Assembly: GCA_007130745.1 (NCBI GenBank)
Contig: SLRW01000078.1
Location: 1-15,213, forward strand
Direction: 5' to 3'
Origin: Gammaproteobacteria bacterium
Lineage (GTDB): Bacteria > Pseudomonadota > Gammaproteobacteria > UBA5335 > SLRW01
Length of the DNA stretch: 15,213 bases
Shown piece after piece: positions 1 to 7,269 of this stretch. Position numbers and translations under genes: made by a program. Within the stretch, counting starts at the first letter, position 1, and every line of letters starts with the position of its first letter. The notes below the pieces were generated by a model, which saw only the letters and a list, made by a program, of their open reading frames with translations, was not told the DNA's origin and searched no databases.

Positions 1-120
1 CGACGGGTGACCATGGAAGTGGTGCAGGGGCATGCCTGGGCCACTGCGGCACCGCTGTCGCGCAATACCGCTGGCGGCGAGGTGCATTTCCCGGTTTCGC
101 GGCTGGGCCGGCGCGGCTAG
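1..120 (+). CDS. C-terminal end of an upstream gene (partial)
   Basis: Frame 1 is open from the window edge to a TAG at 118-120 and encodes 39 residues ending in VHFPVSRLGRRG. The 5' part is outside the window, so the protein cannot be identified with certainty. The tail, with its EVVQGHAW stretch, reminds me of the C-terminus of SAM-dependent methyltransferases of the BioC (malonyl-ACP O-methyltransferase) type, where a similar hydrophobic-V-x-G/A-HAW run is followed by a short arginine-rich end. That is recollection of a family pattern and not a match I can verify. The gene ends 117 bp before the next start on the same strand, so read-through into the following operon is possible; I see no strong terminator between them. 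Confidence 0.5.
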   Translation, partial: RRVTMEVVQGHAWATAAPLSRNTAGGEVHFPVSRLGRRG

Positions 121-220
121 CAGCCTGCAGATGGTTTGCGCTGGCTGTGAGACTTGCTGCAGGATACCGGGATAATAACGTGTCAGTTCTGGCCGGGACT
201 CCGGCGAGGCGATGGCACTG

Positions 221-229
221 AAAGGAGAG
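221..229 (+). promoter_or_regulatory. Ribosome binding site that fixes the GMC oxidoreductase start
   Basis: The sequence AAAGGAGAG ends nine bases before the ATG at 238. The longer reading frame could begin at a TTG at 154, but that codon has no Shine-Dalgarno sequence, and the extra 28 residues do not look like a signal peptide or a conserved domain. The ATG at 238 is therefore preferred. Confidence 0.75.
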
Positions 230-237
230 CTCCTGCA

Positions 238-2166
238 ATGACCGAACGCAGTGGTCACTTGCCCTGTCGGGCAACGGCCGAGGCCCTGGCTGAGGCCGTG
301 TTTCCGGCGGGCGAGCGTATGCCCGCCGCTGATCCGCTGAAGATCGCCAATACTGTGGCTGGCTATGTGGCCGGGCGCCCCCTGTTTTGCTTTGCCCTGG
401 CCGCTGGTCTGAACTGGCTGGCGTTGCGTTATTTTTTGCGTCACGGCGGGCGTTTCCGCAAGGCCGGGCTGGCCCGTCGCCAGGTTTTTCTCAAACGCCT
501 GGCGCGTACGTTGCTCAGCGGGCCATTGTTGCGCGCGCTCAGTGGTCCCTTCAAGCTGGCCTGGCTGATGGATGAGCACATCCAGGGTCTGGCCGGCAGC
601 CGCCCCGCCGTTGATGTGCCCCGGGATTTGCCGGAGCCCTCATGGCGCGGCCGCATTCATCATTTGCACGAGCTGGATGCAGATCACGGTATTGAGGCTG
701 ATGTGGTGGTGATCGGCAGTGGCGCGGGCGGGGCTGCGGCGGCACTGGAATTCGCCGCGAAGGGCCTGTCGGTGGTGATCCTTGAGGAAGGCGCTTATTA
801 CGACCGGCGCGATTTTGATGGCCGCCTGACGCGGGTGATTCCCAGCCTTTATCGTGCCGCCGGCGCCACGGCCACCATTGGTAATGCGGTGATTCCGGTG
901 CCCATCGGGCGGAACGTCGGCGGCACTACCACGATTAATTCGGGCACCTGTATGCGACTGCCGGACAGTGTGCTGGATGAATGGCGTGCGCGTTTCGGGC
1001 TCGGCTATGACGCCGGCGAAATGGCCGGGTGGTATGAGCGCGTGGAGGAGATTCTGGGTGTATGCGAGGCGCCGCGGGAACATGTGGGGCCGATCGGGGA
1101 TGTGATCGCCGATGGCGCCAGAGCCATGGGCTTCGAGAAGTTCTATCCCCTGCGGCGCAATGCGCCCGGTTGCCAGGGGCAGGGGCTGTGCCAGTTCGGC
1201 TGCCCCAGTGACGCCAAGCAATCCACCAATCTCAGCTATATTCCGCGCGCCCTGGAAGCGGGCGCTGAACTGTACACGGGCGCCCGAGTGCAGCGACTGC
1301 TCAAGCGCGGGCGGGTTGTCCACGGGGTGACGGCGACTGGCGTGGGCGCCGGGGGGCGCCGGATCAGGCTGACGGTGCACGCCCCGCATGTGGTGGTGGC
1401 TATGGGTACTTTCCTGACGCCAAACTTTCTGCGCCGCAACGGGGTGCGCAATCCGCATCTGGGCCGGCACCTGACTATCCATCCGGCTGGCGCGGTAAAA
1501 GGCTGGTTTCCGGAACACAATTTCCGCAATTCACAGACTATCCCGCAGGGTTTCGGCGTGGCCGATCTTGCCGAGGAAGGCCTGATGTTCGAGGGGGGTA
1601 CGATTCCCTTTGCCGGACATGGCCTGATGAACAATCTTTACGGTGAGGATTTTGTGCGTTTTTGTGAAGGCTATCAACAGACCGCCTACTTCGGCTTTAT
1701 GATTCGCGATACCAGTGAAGGCCGTGTGCGCCGCGGGCTGCACCGGGATTTTCCGTTACTGACCTACCGTATGAATCAGCAGGATTTTGCCCTGTTCCGT
1801 CGGGGTATAGAAACCCTGGCGCGCATCTATCTCAGGGCCGGGGCGACCAGCATTAGTATTCCCGGTCCTTCCAGTCTGCCCACCCTGCATAGTGAAGCCG
1901 AGCTTGACGCCTTTATGGCGCGGGCAACGCGTCCCCGGGATTTTCTGATGACGGCCTATCATCCGCTGGGTACCGCCCGCCTGGCCGCCAGCGCGGCCGA
2001 CGGGGTATGTGACCAGGATCACCGGGTACACGGTTGGCAGGGGTTGTATGTCATGGATGGCAGTAATTTGCCTTCCAGTCTGGGAGTGAACCCGCAGGTG
2101 ACGATTATGTCCGTGGTGGGGCGTGCCGCCCGGCGTGTGGCCGACGAGATTGCCAGCAGGCGCTGA
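238..2166 (+). CDS. GMC-family FAD-dependent oxidoreductase (long-chain alcohol/sterol oxidase-like)
   Basis: Predicted flavoprotein of 642 residues in the glucose-methanol-choline family, oxidising an alcohol that the sequence does not reveal. An N-terminal helical region (about 1-150) with a hydrophobic stretch near residues 45-70 may touch the membrane. The FAD-binding fold follows, with the dinucleotide motif GSGAGG at 160-165 and a downstream E in ILEEG. The GMC signature NVGGTTTINSGT starts near 226. Catalytic candidates are His575 in HPLGT and Asn618 in GVNPQ. Three cysteines (312, 318, 322) lie in a C-x5-C-x3-C cluster followed by KQST, like the cysteine-rich stretch of plant and bacterial long-chain fatty alcohol oxidases, so a lipid-like substrate is my best inference. 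Its TGA shares a base with a possible downstream ATG, and two genes of unknown role follow in the same operon. Family assignment is firm; substrate is not known. Confidence 0.85.
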   Translation: MTERSGHLPCRATAEALAEAVFPAGERMPAADPLKIANTVAGYVAGRPLFCFALAAGLNWLALRYFLRHGGRFRKAGLARRQVFLKRLARTLLSGPLLRALSGPFKLAWLMDEHIQGLAGSRPAVDVPRDLPEPSWRGRIHHLHELDADHGIEADVVVIGSGAGGAAAALEFAAKGLSVVILEEGAYYDRRDFDGRLTRVIPSLYRAAGATATIGNAVIPVPIGRNVGGTTTINSGTCMRLPDSVLDEWRARFGLGYDAGEMAGWYERVEEILGVCEAPREHVGPIGDVIADGARAMGFEKFYPLRRNAPGCQGQGLCQFGCPSDAKQSTNLSYIPRALEAGAELYTGARVQRLLKRGRVVHGVTATGVGAGGRRIRLTVHAPHVVVAMGTFLTPNFLRRNGVRNPHLGRHLTIHPAGAVKGWFPEHNFRNSQTIPQGFGVADLAEEGLMFEGGTIPFAGHGLMNNLYGEDFVRFCEGYQQTAYFGFMIRDTSEGRVRRGLHRDFPLLTYRMNQQDFALFRRGIETLARIYLRAGATSISIPGPSSLPTLHSEAELDAFMARATRPRDFLMTAYHPLGTARLAASAADGVCDQDHRVHGWQGLYVMDGSNLPSSLGVNPQVTIMSVVGRAARRVADEIASRR

Positions 2167-2198
2167 TGCATGGATCATGGGCTGAGCTGACAGGGGGG

Positions 2199-2204
2199 GG
2201 AGGA
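2199..2204 (+). promoter_or_regulatory. Ribosome binding site that decides the start of the 152-residue protein
   Basis: GGAGGA, at the end of an eight-G run, lies six bases before ATG 2211. An in-frame ATG at 2166 overlaps the stop of the preceding gene but has no comparable Shine-Dalgarno sequence, so 2211 is preferred. Confidence 0.65.
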
Positions 2205-2210
2205 CAAGCT

Positions 2211-2669
2211 ATGGCAAAGGGACTGGTCATCCGGGAGACAATGAGTGGTTGGCTCAGACTGGACGGGGAGGAGAAGCAGCGGGAATTTGCTTTTTCCATC
2301 CGGGCTTTTACATCGCGCATGTTCAGCTTCAGCGCGCCGCGTGAATTCCGTGGCACGGCGATGCTTGACGGTATTGAATGCCCTTGTCGGGGCGAGCTCA
2401 CCCTGCAGTTGAAGGGCCCCCATTACTGGCTTGAGTTCGACCACCCCGAGCTCGGGCGGCTGTTTATTGAAGGCAGCAAGAAATACACGCTGGGCGGTGA
2501 AGGGCTGTTGCACTCCCTGGTGACCTGCCCCATGCAGGTTTATCGGGACGATGAATTTGCCGGGGTGGCCGAAGTGGCTTACCGGGATTCCATGCTGGCC
2601 TTTCCCTTTACAGCCTTGCGGCTGGCGGATGAGCGCGAGGCTTTTGGTAAATACGGAGAACAACAATGA
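2211..2669 (+). CDS. Hypothetical protein, 152 aa, in the GMC oxidoreductase operon
   Basis: I do not recognise this protein with confidence. It has no signal peptide and no clear membrane span. It is rich in alternating beta-strand-like segments: SGWLRLDG, a run FRGTAMLDGIECPCRGELTLQL (about 46-67) and LFIEGSKKYTLGG. The pattern of a small beta-rich module with a G-T-x-x-x-D-G strand and a later G-x-K strand recalls the lipocalin-like segment found inside large bacterial GMC oxidoreductase/hydrolase fusion proteins, where it accompanies the flavin domain. If so, this would be the stand-alone version of that module; this is an inference from pattern only. Its stop overlaps the start of the next gene by ATGA, which argues for translational coupling, and it lies 44 bp after the oxidoreductase. 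Role likely linked to that enzyme, for example substrate handling. Confidence 0.75.
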   Translation: MAKGLVIRETMSGWLRLDGEEKQREFAFSIRAFTSRMFSFSAPREFRGTAMLDGIECPCRGELTLQLKGPHYWLEFDHPELGRLFIEGSKKYTLGGEGLLHSLVTCPMQVYRDDEFAGVAEVAYRDSMLAFPFTALRLADEREAFGKYGEQQ

Positions 2670-3649
2670 ATGTGCCGCGTCATGCCAGCCAGTACCCCGG
2701 TCATGGCGGGCACTATGAAAGCTGGTTCGTGCGCGCTAATCACCCCGAGCGCCCGCTGGCGCTGTGGATCCGCTATACGCAGTTTATTGCCGACGATGAT
2801 CGCCCGGCGCTGGGAGAAATCTGGGCCATCTGGTTTGATGGAGAACAGGATCGCGTCACGGCGGTCAAGCAGGAGTTCCCCCTGGCGCAGTGCCGTTTCG
2901 CCAGCGAGGAAATGGGGGTGGAATTGCCGGTGGCCACGCTGAGCAGCGGCAAACTCCAGGGCCAGGCCGAGTATGGTGGTCACCGGCTCGCCTGGGATCT
3001 GGCGTATACCCCGGACAGTACCGACCCGATGTTGTTGTTGCCCGAAAACATCTATGACAAGCGCCTGCCGCGCGCCAAGTCCATCACCAGTCGTCCGCAG
3101 TTGCGCCTGAATGGTGAATTTACCGTGGATGGGGAAAGTTACCCGATCCGCCAGTGGCGGGGCAGTGAAAACCACAACTGGGGCAGTCGCCATACCGACC
3201 AGTATGCCTGGGGGCAGGTGGTGGGCTTTGATCGCGCGCCGGATGTGTTTTTCGAGTGCGCCACCGCGCGGGTGCGTCTTGGCCCTGTATATACCCCCTG
3301 GATGAGTCTGGCGATGTTGCGACTGGAGGGGCAGGATTATTTTTTCAACCGGCCGCTGGATGCCCTGCGCGCGAAAGGGCGTTACGGATTTTTTAACTGG
3401 GATCTGGTCAGTCGCTGCGGGGAGGTCACCATTGAGACGCGTATCGAAGCGCCGCGCAAACATTTTGCCGGGCTGACCTATTACAATCCGCCGGCTGGCA
3501 GCAAGACCTGCCTGAACAGCAAGATCGCGCGCTGTACGCTGCGGGTGAGTCGACAGGGCCGGCCGCCACTGGCGCTGGTCAGTGAACACGGGGCGGCATT
3601 CGAGATATTCACGGACAGCACAGAACATGGTGTGCCGATAAGTGTTTAG
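2666..3649 (+). CDS. CrtC/AttH-like (lipocalin-type) protein
   Basis: Protein of 327 residues starting at the ATGA overlap with the previous gene and preceded by GGAGA at 2655-2659. Early in the chain is ESWFVRANHPERPLALWIRY (about 18-37), and mid-chain is GSENHNWGSRHTDQYAWGQV (about 166-185). This two-part pattern, a tryptophan-rich first barrel and a central H-N-W-G motif, is what I associate with the hydroxyneurosporene synthase (CrtC)/AttH superfamily of double beta-barrel, lipocalin-like proteins, which bind or modify hydrophobic molecules. No signal peptide is evident. A second half with strand-like segments (VTIETRIEAP, ALVSEHGAAFEIF) fits the second barrel. As last gene of the operon with a GMC flavoenzyme it probably acts on or carries the same lipid-like substrate; no carotenoid genes are present here, so a carotenoid role is not supported. 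Superfamily call moderate, function unknown. Confidence 0.7.
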   Translation: MNVPRHASQYPGHGGHYESWFVRANHPERPLALWIRYTQFIADDDRPALGEIWAIWFDGEQDRVTAVKQEFPLAQCRFASEEMGVELPVATLSSGKLQGQAEYGGHRLAWDLAYTPDSTDPMLLLPENIYDKRLPRAKSITSRPQLRLNGEFTVDGESYPIRQWRGSENHNWGSRHTDQYAWGQVVGFDRAPDVFFECATARVRLGPVYTPWMSLAMLRLEGQDYFFNRPLDALRAKGRYGFFNWDLVSRCGEVTIETRIEAPRKHFAGLTYYNPPAGSKTCLNSKIARCTLRVSRQGRPPLALVSEHGAAFEIFTDSTEHGVPISV

Positions 3650-3963
3650 GTGCGCCGGCAGGCTTTGAAAATCAGCCCCGGGCGTTGTCGCATGCCGCTT
3701 TACATGTTGCGCCCGGAGCGTGCATGAAGTAGCATTTTCACGCTTCTCGCGGCTGCCGGACTGTAAGTGGGGTCCGGGGTTGCGAAACCGGGGTACAACG
3801 GAAAATCCAGGGCGGTTGCAGGGAGCTGGCGAGAAATCTTCGCATTGTGTCGGGGTTGGAGTGCAACTCCCTGGGTGTCTTCAGGGAGCCGCAATATTGC
3901 TGCCCCGATATGCTTGTCGAGCTGCCCGATCAATCAGAGTATGGCCTGAGGAGTATACAAGGC
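3650..3963 (+). other. Gene-free leader between the GMC operon and coxB, with alternative hairpins
   Basis: A 314-bp gap without a convincing gene. It contains an inverted pair CCGGGCG/CGCCCGG (3678-3684 and 3710-3716) just after the preceding stop, with no T tract, so terminator activity is doubtful. Further on, GGAGT/ACTCC (3858-3862 and 3866-3870) and CTCCCTG/CAGGGAG (3867-3873 and 3882-3888) can each form a hairpin but share bases 3867-3870, so only one can form at a time. A 10-bp palindrome GCAATATTGC follows at 3891-3900. These structures sit 60-110 bases before the coxB start and would be in its 5' untranslated region if transcription begins upstream. Regulation is an inference. Confidence 0.4.
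3707..3735 (+). promoter_or_regulatory. Weak sigma-70-type promoter candidate for the cox cluster
   Basis: TTGCGC at 3707-3712 and TAGCAT at 3730-3735 are separated by the ideal 17 bases. The first matches three and the second four of the six consensus positions. Its -35 element overlaps the right arm of the CCGGGCG inverted repeat. If used, it would give a leader of about 220 bases ahead of coxB. The match is weak and could be chance. Confidence 0.22.
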
Positions 3964-4776
3964 ATGTCGACGAACCGACTCAAGTTCGCCGGGGCGGGCC
4001 TGCTGGCCGCTTTTGCATTGCTGCTGAGCGGCAGCGCCATGGCGTCTGGCTTGCCGCCATTGAACATGCCTGAGGGCGTGACCGAGATCAGCCGCGAAGT
4101 TTACGGGCTGCACATGATGATGCTCAAGATCTGCGCAGTGATTGGCGCGCTTGTGTTCGTCATCATGCTGACTTCCATTATCCTGCACCGCAAGTCACGC
4201 GGCGTCACGCCGGCCAAATGGCACGAAAGCACCTCCGTCGAAATTGCCTGGACGGTGATCCCCTTCGCCATTCTGGTGGCAGTTGCGATTCCGGCCACGG
4301 CGACTCTGGTGAAGATGGAAGATACCGGCGGCGCCGAGATGACCATCAAGATCACCGGCTACCAGTGGAACTGGCACTACGATTACCTGGACCACGACAT
4401 CGAATTTTTCAGCAACCTTGATGCCGACAGCACTCAGGCCTACCAGCTGGGCAGCGATCTGAGTCCGCTGGATGTTGAGCACTATCTGCTGAATGTGGAT
4501 GAGCCCATGGTAATCCCCACCGGCACGCGGGTGCGCTTGCTGTTGACTGCGGGGGATGTGATTCACGCCTGGTGGGTGCCGGAGTTTGCGCTCAAGAAAG
4601 ATGCCATTCCCGGTTTCATCAACGAAATGTGGGTCAATGTCGAGAAACCCGGCATTTATCGTGGTCAGTGCGCCGAGCTTTGCGGACGGGGCCACGGCTT
4701 TATGCCTGTGGTAGTTGTCGCCAAGGAACCGGCCGATTTCGAGGCCTGGGTGGCTGAGCGCACGGGCACGGAATAA
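3964..4776 (+). CDS. coxB: Cytochrome c oxidase subunit II (aa3 type)
   Basis: Subunit II of the terminal aa3 oxidase; accepts electrons from cytochrome c through the binuclear CuA centre on the periplasmic side. Of 270 residues, the first about 28 form a signal peptide ending near AMA-S, followed by two membrane spans (about 50-73 and 88-110). The aromatic electron-entry motif YQWNWHY is present. All CuA ligands are visible: His201, Cys236, Glu238 (backbone), Cys240, His244 and Met247. No CxxCH heme motif follows, so this is not the cytochrome-c-fused (caa3) form. I chose ATG 3964, preceded by TGAGGAG at 3947-3953 and opening a good signal peptide; the frame runs further upstream to a GTG at 3847 but without such features. 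First gene of the oxidase cluster, 56 bp before coxA. Confidence 0.96.
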   Translation: MSTNRLKFAGAGLLAAFALLLSGSAMASGLPPLNMPEGVTEISREVYGLHMMMLKICAVIGALVFVIMLTSIILHRKSRGVTPAKWHESTSVEIAWTVIPFAILVAVAIPATATLVKMEDTGGAEMTIKITGYQWNWHYDYLDHDIEFFSNLDADSTQAYQLGSDLSPLDVEHYLLNVDEPMVIPTGTRVRLLLTAGDVIHAWWVPEFALKKDAIPGFINEMWVNVEKPGIYRGQCAELCGRGHGFMPVVVVAKEPADFEAWVAERTGTE

Positions 4777-4832
4777 ATGGATGACGCGCGCGGCGCGCTG
4801 AATGATTATCAAGCTCCTGGAGAGTAGATACG

Positions 4833-6422
4833 ATGGCTTATTCGGCAACAGCTGACGAACATCACGATGAGCACCATGACGGGCCCGCGCCCGGGTTGAT
4901 GCGGTGGGTGACCACGACCAACCACAAGGATCTGGGTACGCTGTACCTGTGGTTCAGCCTGATCATGTTCTTTGTGGGCGGCTCCATGGCGCTGGTGATT
5001 CGTGCCGAGCTGTTCCAGCCGGGGCTGAGCCTGGTGCAGCCCGAGTTTTTCAACCAGATGACCACCATGCATGCCCTGATCATGATTTTCGGGGCGGTGA
5101 TGCCGGCCTTCGTAGGCCTGGCCAACTGGTTATTGCCGATGATGATCGGCGCCCCGGACATGGCGCTGCCGCGTGTCAATAACTGGGGCTTCTGGATTTT
5201 GCCTTTTGCCTTCACCTTGCTGCTGAGTACCCTGTTCATGCCGGGTGGTGCGCCGGCTTCGGGCTGGACCATGTATCCGCCGCTGGTGTTGCAGACGGGT
5301 GAGGCCTTTCCGTTTTTGATTCTGTCCATCCACCTGATGGGGATTTCCTCCATCATGGGCGCGATCAACATCGTGGCCACCATCCTGAACATGCGCGCGC
5401 CGGGTATGGACCTGATGAAAATGCCGCTGTTCGTCTGGTCCTGGCTGATTACCGCCTACCTGCTGATCGCGGTGATGCCGGTGCTGGCCGGGGCGGTGAC
5501 CATGCTGCTGACGGACAAGTACTTTGGCACCGCCTTCTTTACCGCCGCCGGCGGGGGTGATCCGGTGCTGTTTCAGCATATTTTCTGGTTCTTCGGTCAC
5601 CCCGAGGTGTATATCCTGATTCTGCCGGCCTTCGGCATTGTCTCGCATATCATCCCGGCCTTCTGTCGCAAGCCACTGTTTGGCAAGGCCTCGATGGTAT
5701 ATGCCATGGCAGCGATTGCCTTCCTGTCGTTTATCGTCTGGGCGCATCACATGTTCACCGTGGGTATGCCGCTGGCCGCCGCCCTGTTCTTCATGTTCGC
5801 CACCATGCTTATCGCCGTTCCCACCGGGGTGAAGATATTTAACTGGCTGGCGACCATGTGGCGCAGCGCCATGACTTTCGAGACCCCCATGTTGTTTGCG
5901 CTGGGCTTTGTGTTCATGTTCACCATTGGTGGCCTGTCGGGCCTGATGCTGGCCATAGTGCCGGCCGACTTCCAGTACCATGATTCGTATTTTGTGGTGG
6001 CGCACTTCCACTATGTGCTGGTGCCGGGGTCGGTGTTTGCCATCATGGCGGGGGTGTATTTCTGGTTGCCCAAGTGGACCGGGGTGATGTACAACGAAAC
6101 CCTGGGCAAGCTGCACTTCTGGCTGACGACCATTTTCGTCAACCTGACCTTCTTCCCCATGCATTTCATCGGTCTGGCGGGTATGCCGAGACGCATTCCG
6201 GATTACGCCCTGCAGTTCACCACGTTCAACCAGATGGCCACCATCGGCGCGATCGGCTTTGGCCTGTCGCAGCTGATTTTCCTTTACATTGTGATTCAGA
6301 GCGCGAGAAGGGCTGGTGAGAAAGCCAGTGACCGGGTCTGGGAAGGCACCGAGGGTCTGGAGTTCGAGTTGTCCTCGCCGCCGGCCTACCATACGTTTAC
6401 CACGCCACCTACGGTGCGCTAG
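4833..6422 (+). CDS. coxA: Cytochrome c oxidase subunit I (A1-type heme-copper oxidase)
   Basis: Catalytic subunit (529 residues, about 12 membrane spans) that reduces O2 to water and pumps protons. The six histidine ligands are all visible: His80 and His393 for heme a, His391 for heme a3, His256, His305 and His306 for CuB. Tyr260 in GHPEVY is the residue cross-linked to a CuB histidine, and Glu258 in the same motif marks the A1 family D-channel. Lys334 in PTGVKIFNW is the K-channel lysine. The N-terminus carries an acidic, histidine-rich run DEHHDEHHD at 8-16. A GGAGAG at 4819-4824 precedes the ATG with eight bases spacing. Downstream genes encode copper-insertion and heme A factors for this very subunit. 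Also called ctaD. Confidence 0.97.
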   Translation: MAYSATADEHHDEHHDGPAPGLMRWVTTTNHKDLGTLYLWFSLIMFFVGGSMALVIRAELFQPGLSLVQPEFFNQMTTMHALIMIFGAVMPAFVGLANWLLPMMIGAPDMALPRVNNWGFWILPFAFTLLLSTLFMPGGAPASGWTMYPPLVLQTGEAFPFLILSIHLMGISSIMGAINIVATILNMRAPGMDLMKMPLFVWSWLITAYLLIAVMPVLAGAVTMLLTDKYFGTAFFTAAGGGDPVLFQHIFWFFGHPEVYILILPAFGIVSHIIPAFCRKPLFGKASMVYAMAAIAFLSFIVWAHHMFTVGMPLAAALFFMFATMLIAVPTGVKIFNWLATMWRSAMTFETPMLFALGFVFMFTIGGLSGLMLAIVPADFQYHDSYFVVAHFHYVLVPGSVFAIMAGVYFWLPKWTGVMYNETLGKLHFWLTTIFVNLTFFPMHFIGLAGMPRRIPDYALQFTTFNQMATIGAIGFGLSQLIFLYIVIQSARRAGEKASDRVWEGTEGLEFELSSPPAYHTFTTPPTVR

Positions 6423-6448
6423 CACGATCGGGCAGGCCGGAGGGCCGT

Positions 6449-6586
6449 ATGGGCGAGCATGACATCAGTGAAGCCGAGCGCCTGCGCCGCCGACGCCGGG
6501 CAGTGGTATTAACAGGTGTCGCGCTGGCGCTGGTGGCGGTCGGTGTTTATGTCGGCTTTATTATTATGATGGGGCAACGGGCATGA
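6449..6586 (+). CDS. 45-residue single-span membrane protein between coxA and cox11
   Basis: A short open frame with GGAGGG at 6439-6444, four bases before its ATG, whose TGA overlaps the cox11 start as ATGA. The 45-residue product starts MGEHDISEAERLRRRRR, then has one hydrophobic span (about residues 18-41) and ends MGQRA. The arginine run before the span predicts a cytoplasmic N-terminus. Short single-span proteins are found at this exact place in many beta- and gammaproteobacterial cox clusters and are annotated as cytochrome oxidase small assembly proteins, so position, size and topology agree. The exact role is unknown; involvement in CuB delivery with Cox11 is an inference from coupling. 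It is easily missed by gene finders because of its length. Confidence 0.7.
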   Translation: MGEHDISEAERLRRRRRAVVLTGVALALVAVGVYVGFIIMMGQRA

Positions 6587-7179
6587 GCGACGAACACCGG
6601 CAACAGGAGGCGCGCAGTCGCGGCAACCTGCGTATGGCCGGCAAGTTGTCGGTGCTGGTGGTGGTCATGTTTGGCTTTGGTTATGCCCTGGTGCCGCTTT
6701 ATGACGTGTTCTGTGAAATCACAGGCATTGGTCCCGGCACGGTCGATCTGGTGGCCGCCGAAGAGCAGGAATGGGTGGCGGATGAGTCACGCACGGTGAC
6801 GGTTGAGTTCACCGCCTCGCTTAACCAGCGCATGCCCTGGGAATTTCGTGCCGAGACCCGCACCATGGAAGTTCATCCGGGCGAAAGTCATGTGATGACC
6901 TACTATGCACGCAACCTGCGCGAACAGGACATGATCGGCCAGGCGATTCCCAGTGTCTCGCCGGCCCGGGCTGCGGCTCATCTGCACAAGCTGGAATGTT
7001 TCTGTTTTGTGGAGCAGTTGTTTGAGGCCGGCCAGGGGCGTTATATGCCCGTGCGCTTCGTGGTGGACCCGGATCTGCCAGAACATGTGGACCGAGTGAC
7101 GCTGGCCTATACTTTTTTTGACGCTACGCCGGCAGGTATGCATGCTCCGGTGGACGTCGATACCGCGTCAACACGATAA
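6583..7179 (+). CDS. ctaG: Cytochrome c oxidase assembly protein Cox11 (CtaG), CuB insertion
   Basis: Membrane-anchored copper chaperone that delivers copper to the CuB site of subunit I. Of 198 residues, one membrane span lies at about 21-40, followed by a periplasmic immunoglobulin-like domain. The copper-binding cysteines of the family are present: Cys44 just after the span (YDVFCEITG) and Cys139 and Cys141 in the CFCF motif. The length matches the family. Translation probably couples to the 45-residue protein through the ATGA overlap. A 90-bp gap with a small GC-rich hairpin (7183-7200) separates it from cox3. Pfam family CtaG_Cox11; not the unrelated Bacillus CtaG. Confidence 0.95.
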   Translation: MSDEHRQQEARSRGNLRMAGKLSVLVVVMFGFGYALVPLYDVFCEITGIGPGTVDLVAAEEQEWVADESRTVTVEFTASLNQRMPWEFRAETRTMEVHPGESHVMTYYARNLREQDMIGQAIPSVSPARAAAHLHKLECFCFVEQLFEAGQGRYMPVRFVVDPDLPEHVDRVTLAYTFFDATPAGMHAPVDVDTASTR

Positions 7180-7269
7180 TCAGCGCCTTGCGAGGGGCGC
7201 CGGGGATTTCGGGAACAGGCTGTGAATGCCATCCCGCAGACAGACCAGAGATCATGAAGGGGTAGATCC

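Noticed and set aside
154..237. TTG start that would extend the GMC oxidoreductase by 28 residues
   Set aside because: No ribosome binding site, unlike AAAGGAGAG before ATG 238, and the extension resembles no signal or domain.
640..1518. A 292-codon minus-strand open frame across the GMC oxidoreductase
   Set aside because: The plus strand carries all GMC motifs over this stretch; the reverse frame is a compositional shadow.
2579..3628. A 349-codon minus-strand open frame across the CrtC-like gene
   Set aside because: The plus-strand gene has operon coupling and family motifs; the antisense frame has neither a ribosome binding site nor domain features.
3700..3933. Minus-strand 77-codon frame in the cox leader
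   Set aside because: No ribosome binding site, no domain; the composition is that of unconstrained GC-rich DNA.
5130..6425. A 431-codon open frame on the minus strand across coxA
   Set aside because: It lies wholly antisense to coxA, with low-complexity His/Gln/Gly/Arg composition typical of the reverse strand of a GC-rich gene, and has no recognisable domain.
7180..7269. DUF2970-type small gene expected between cox11 and cox3 in some clusters
   Set aside because: No frame with a membrane span fits the 90-bp gap; only a small hairpin GCGCC/GGCGC is present.
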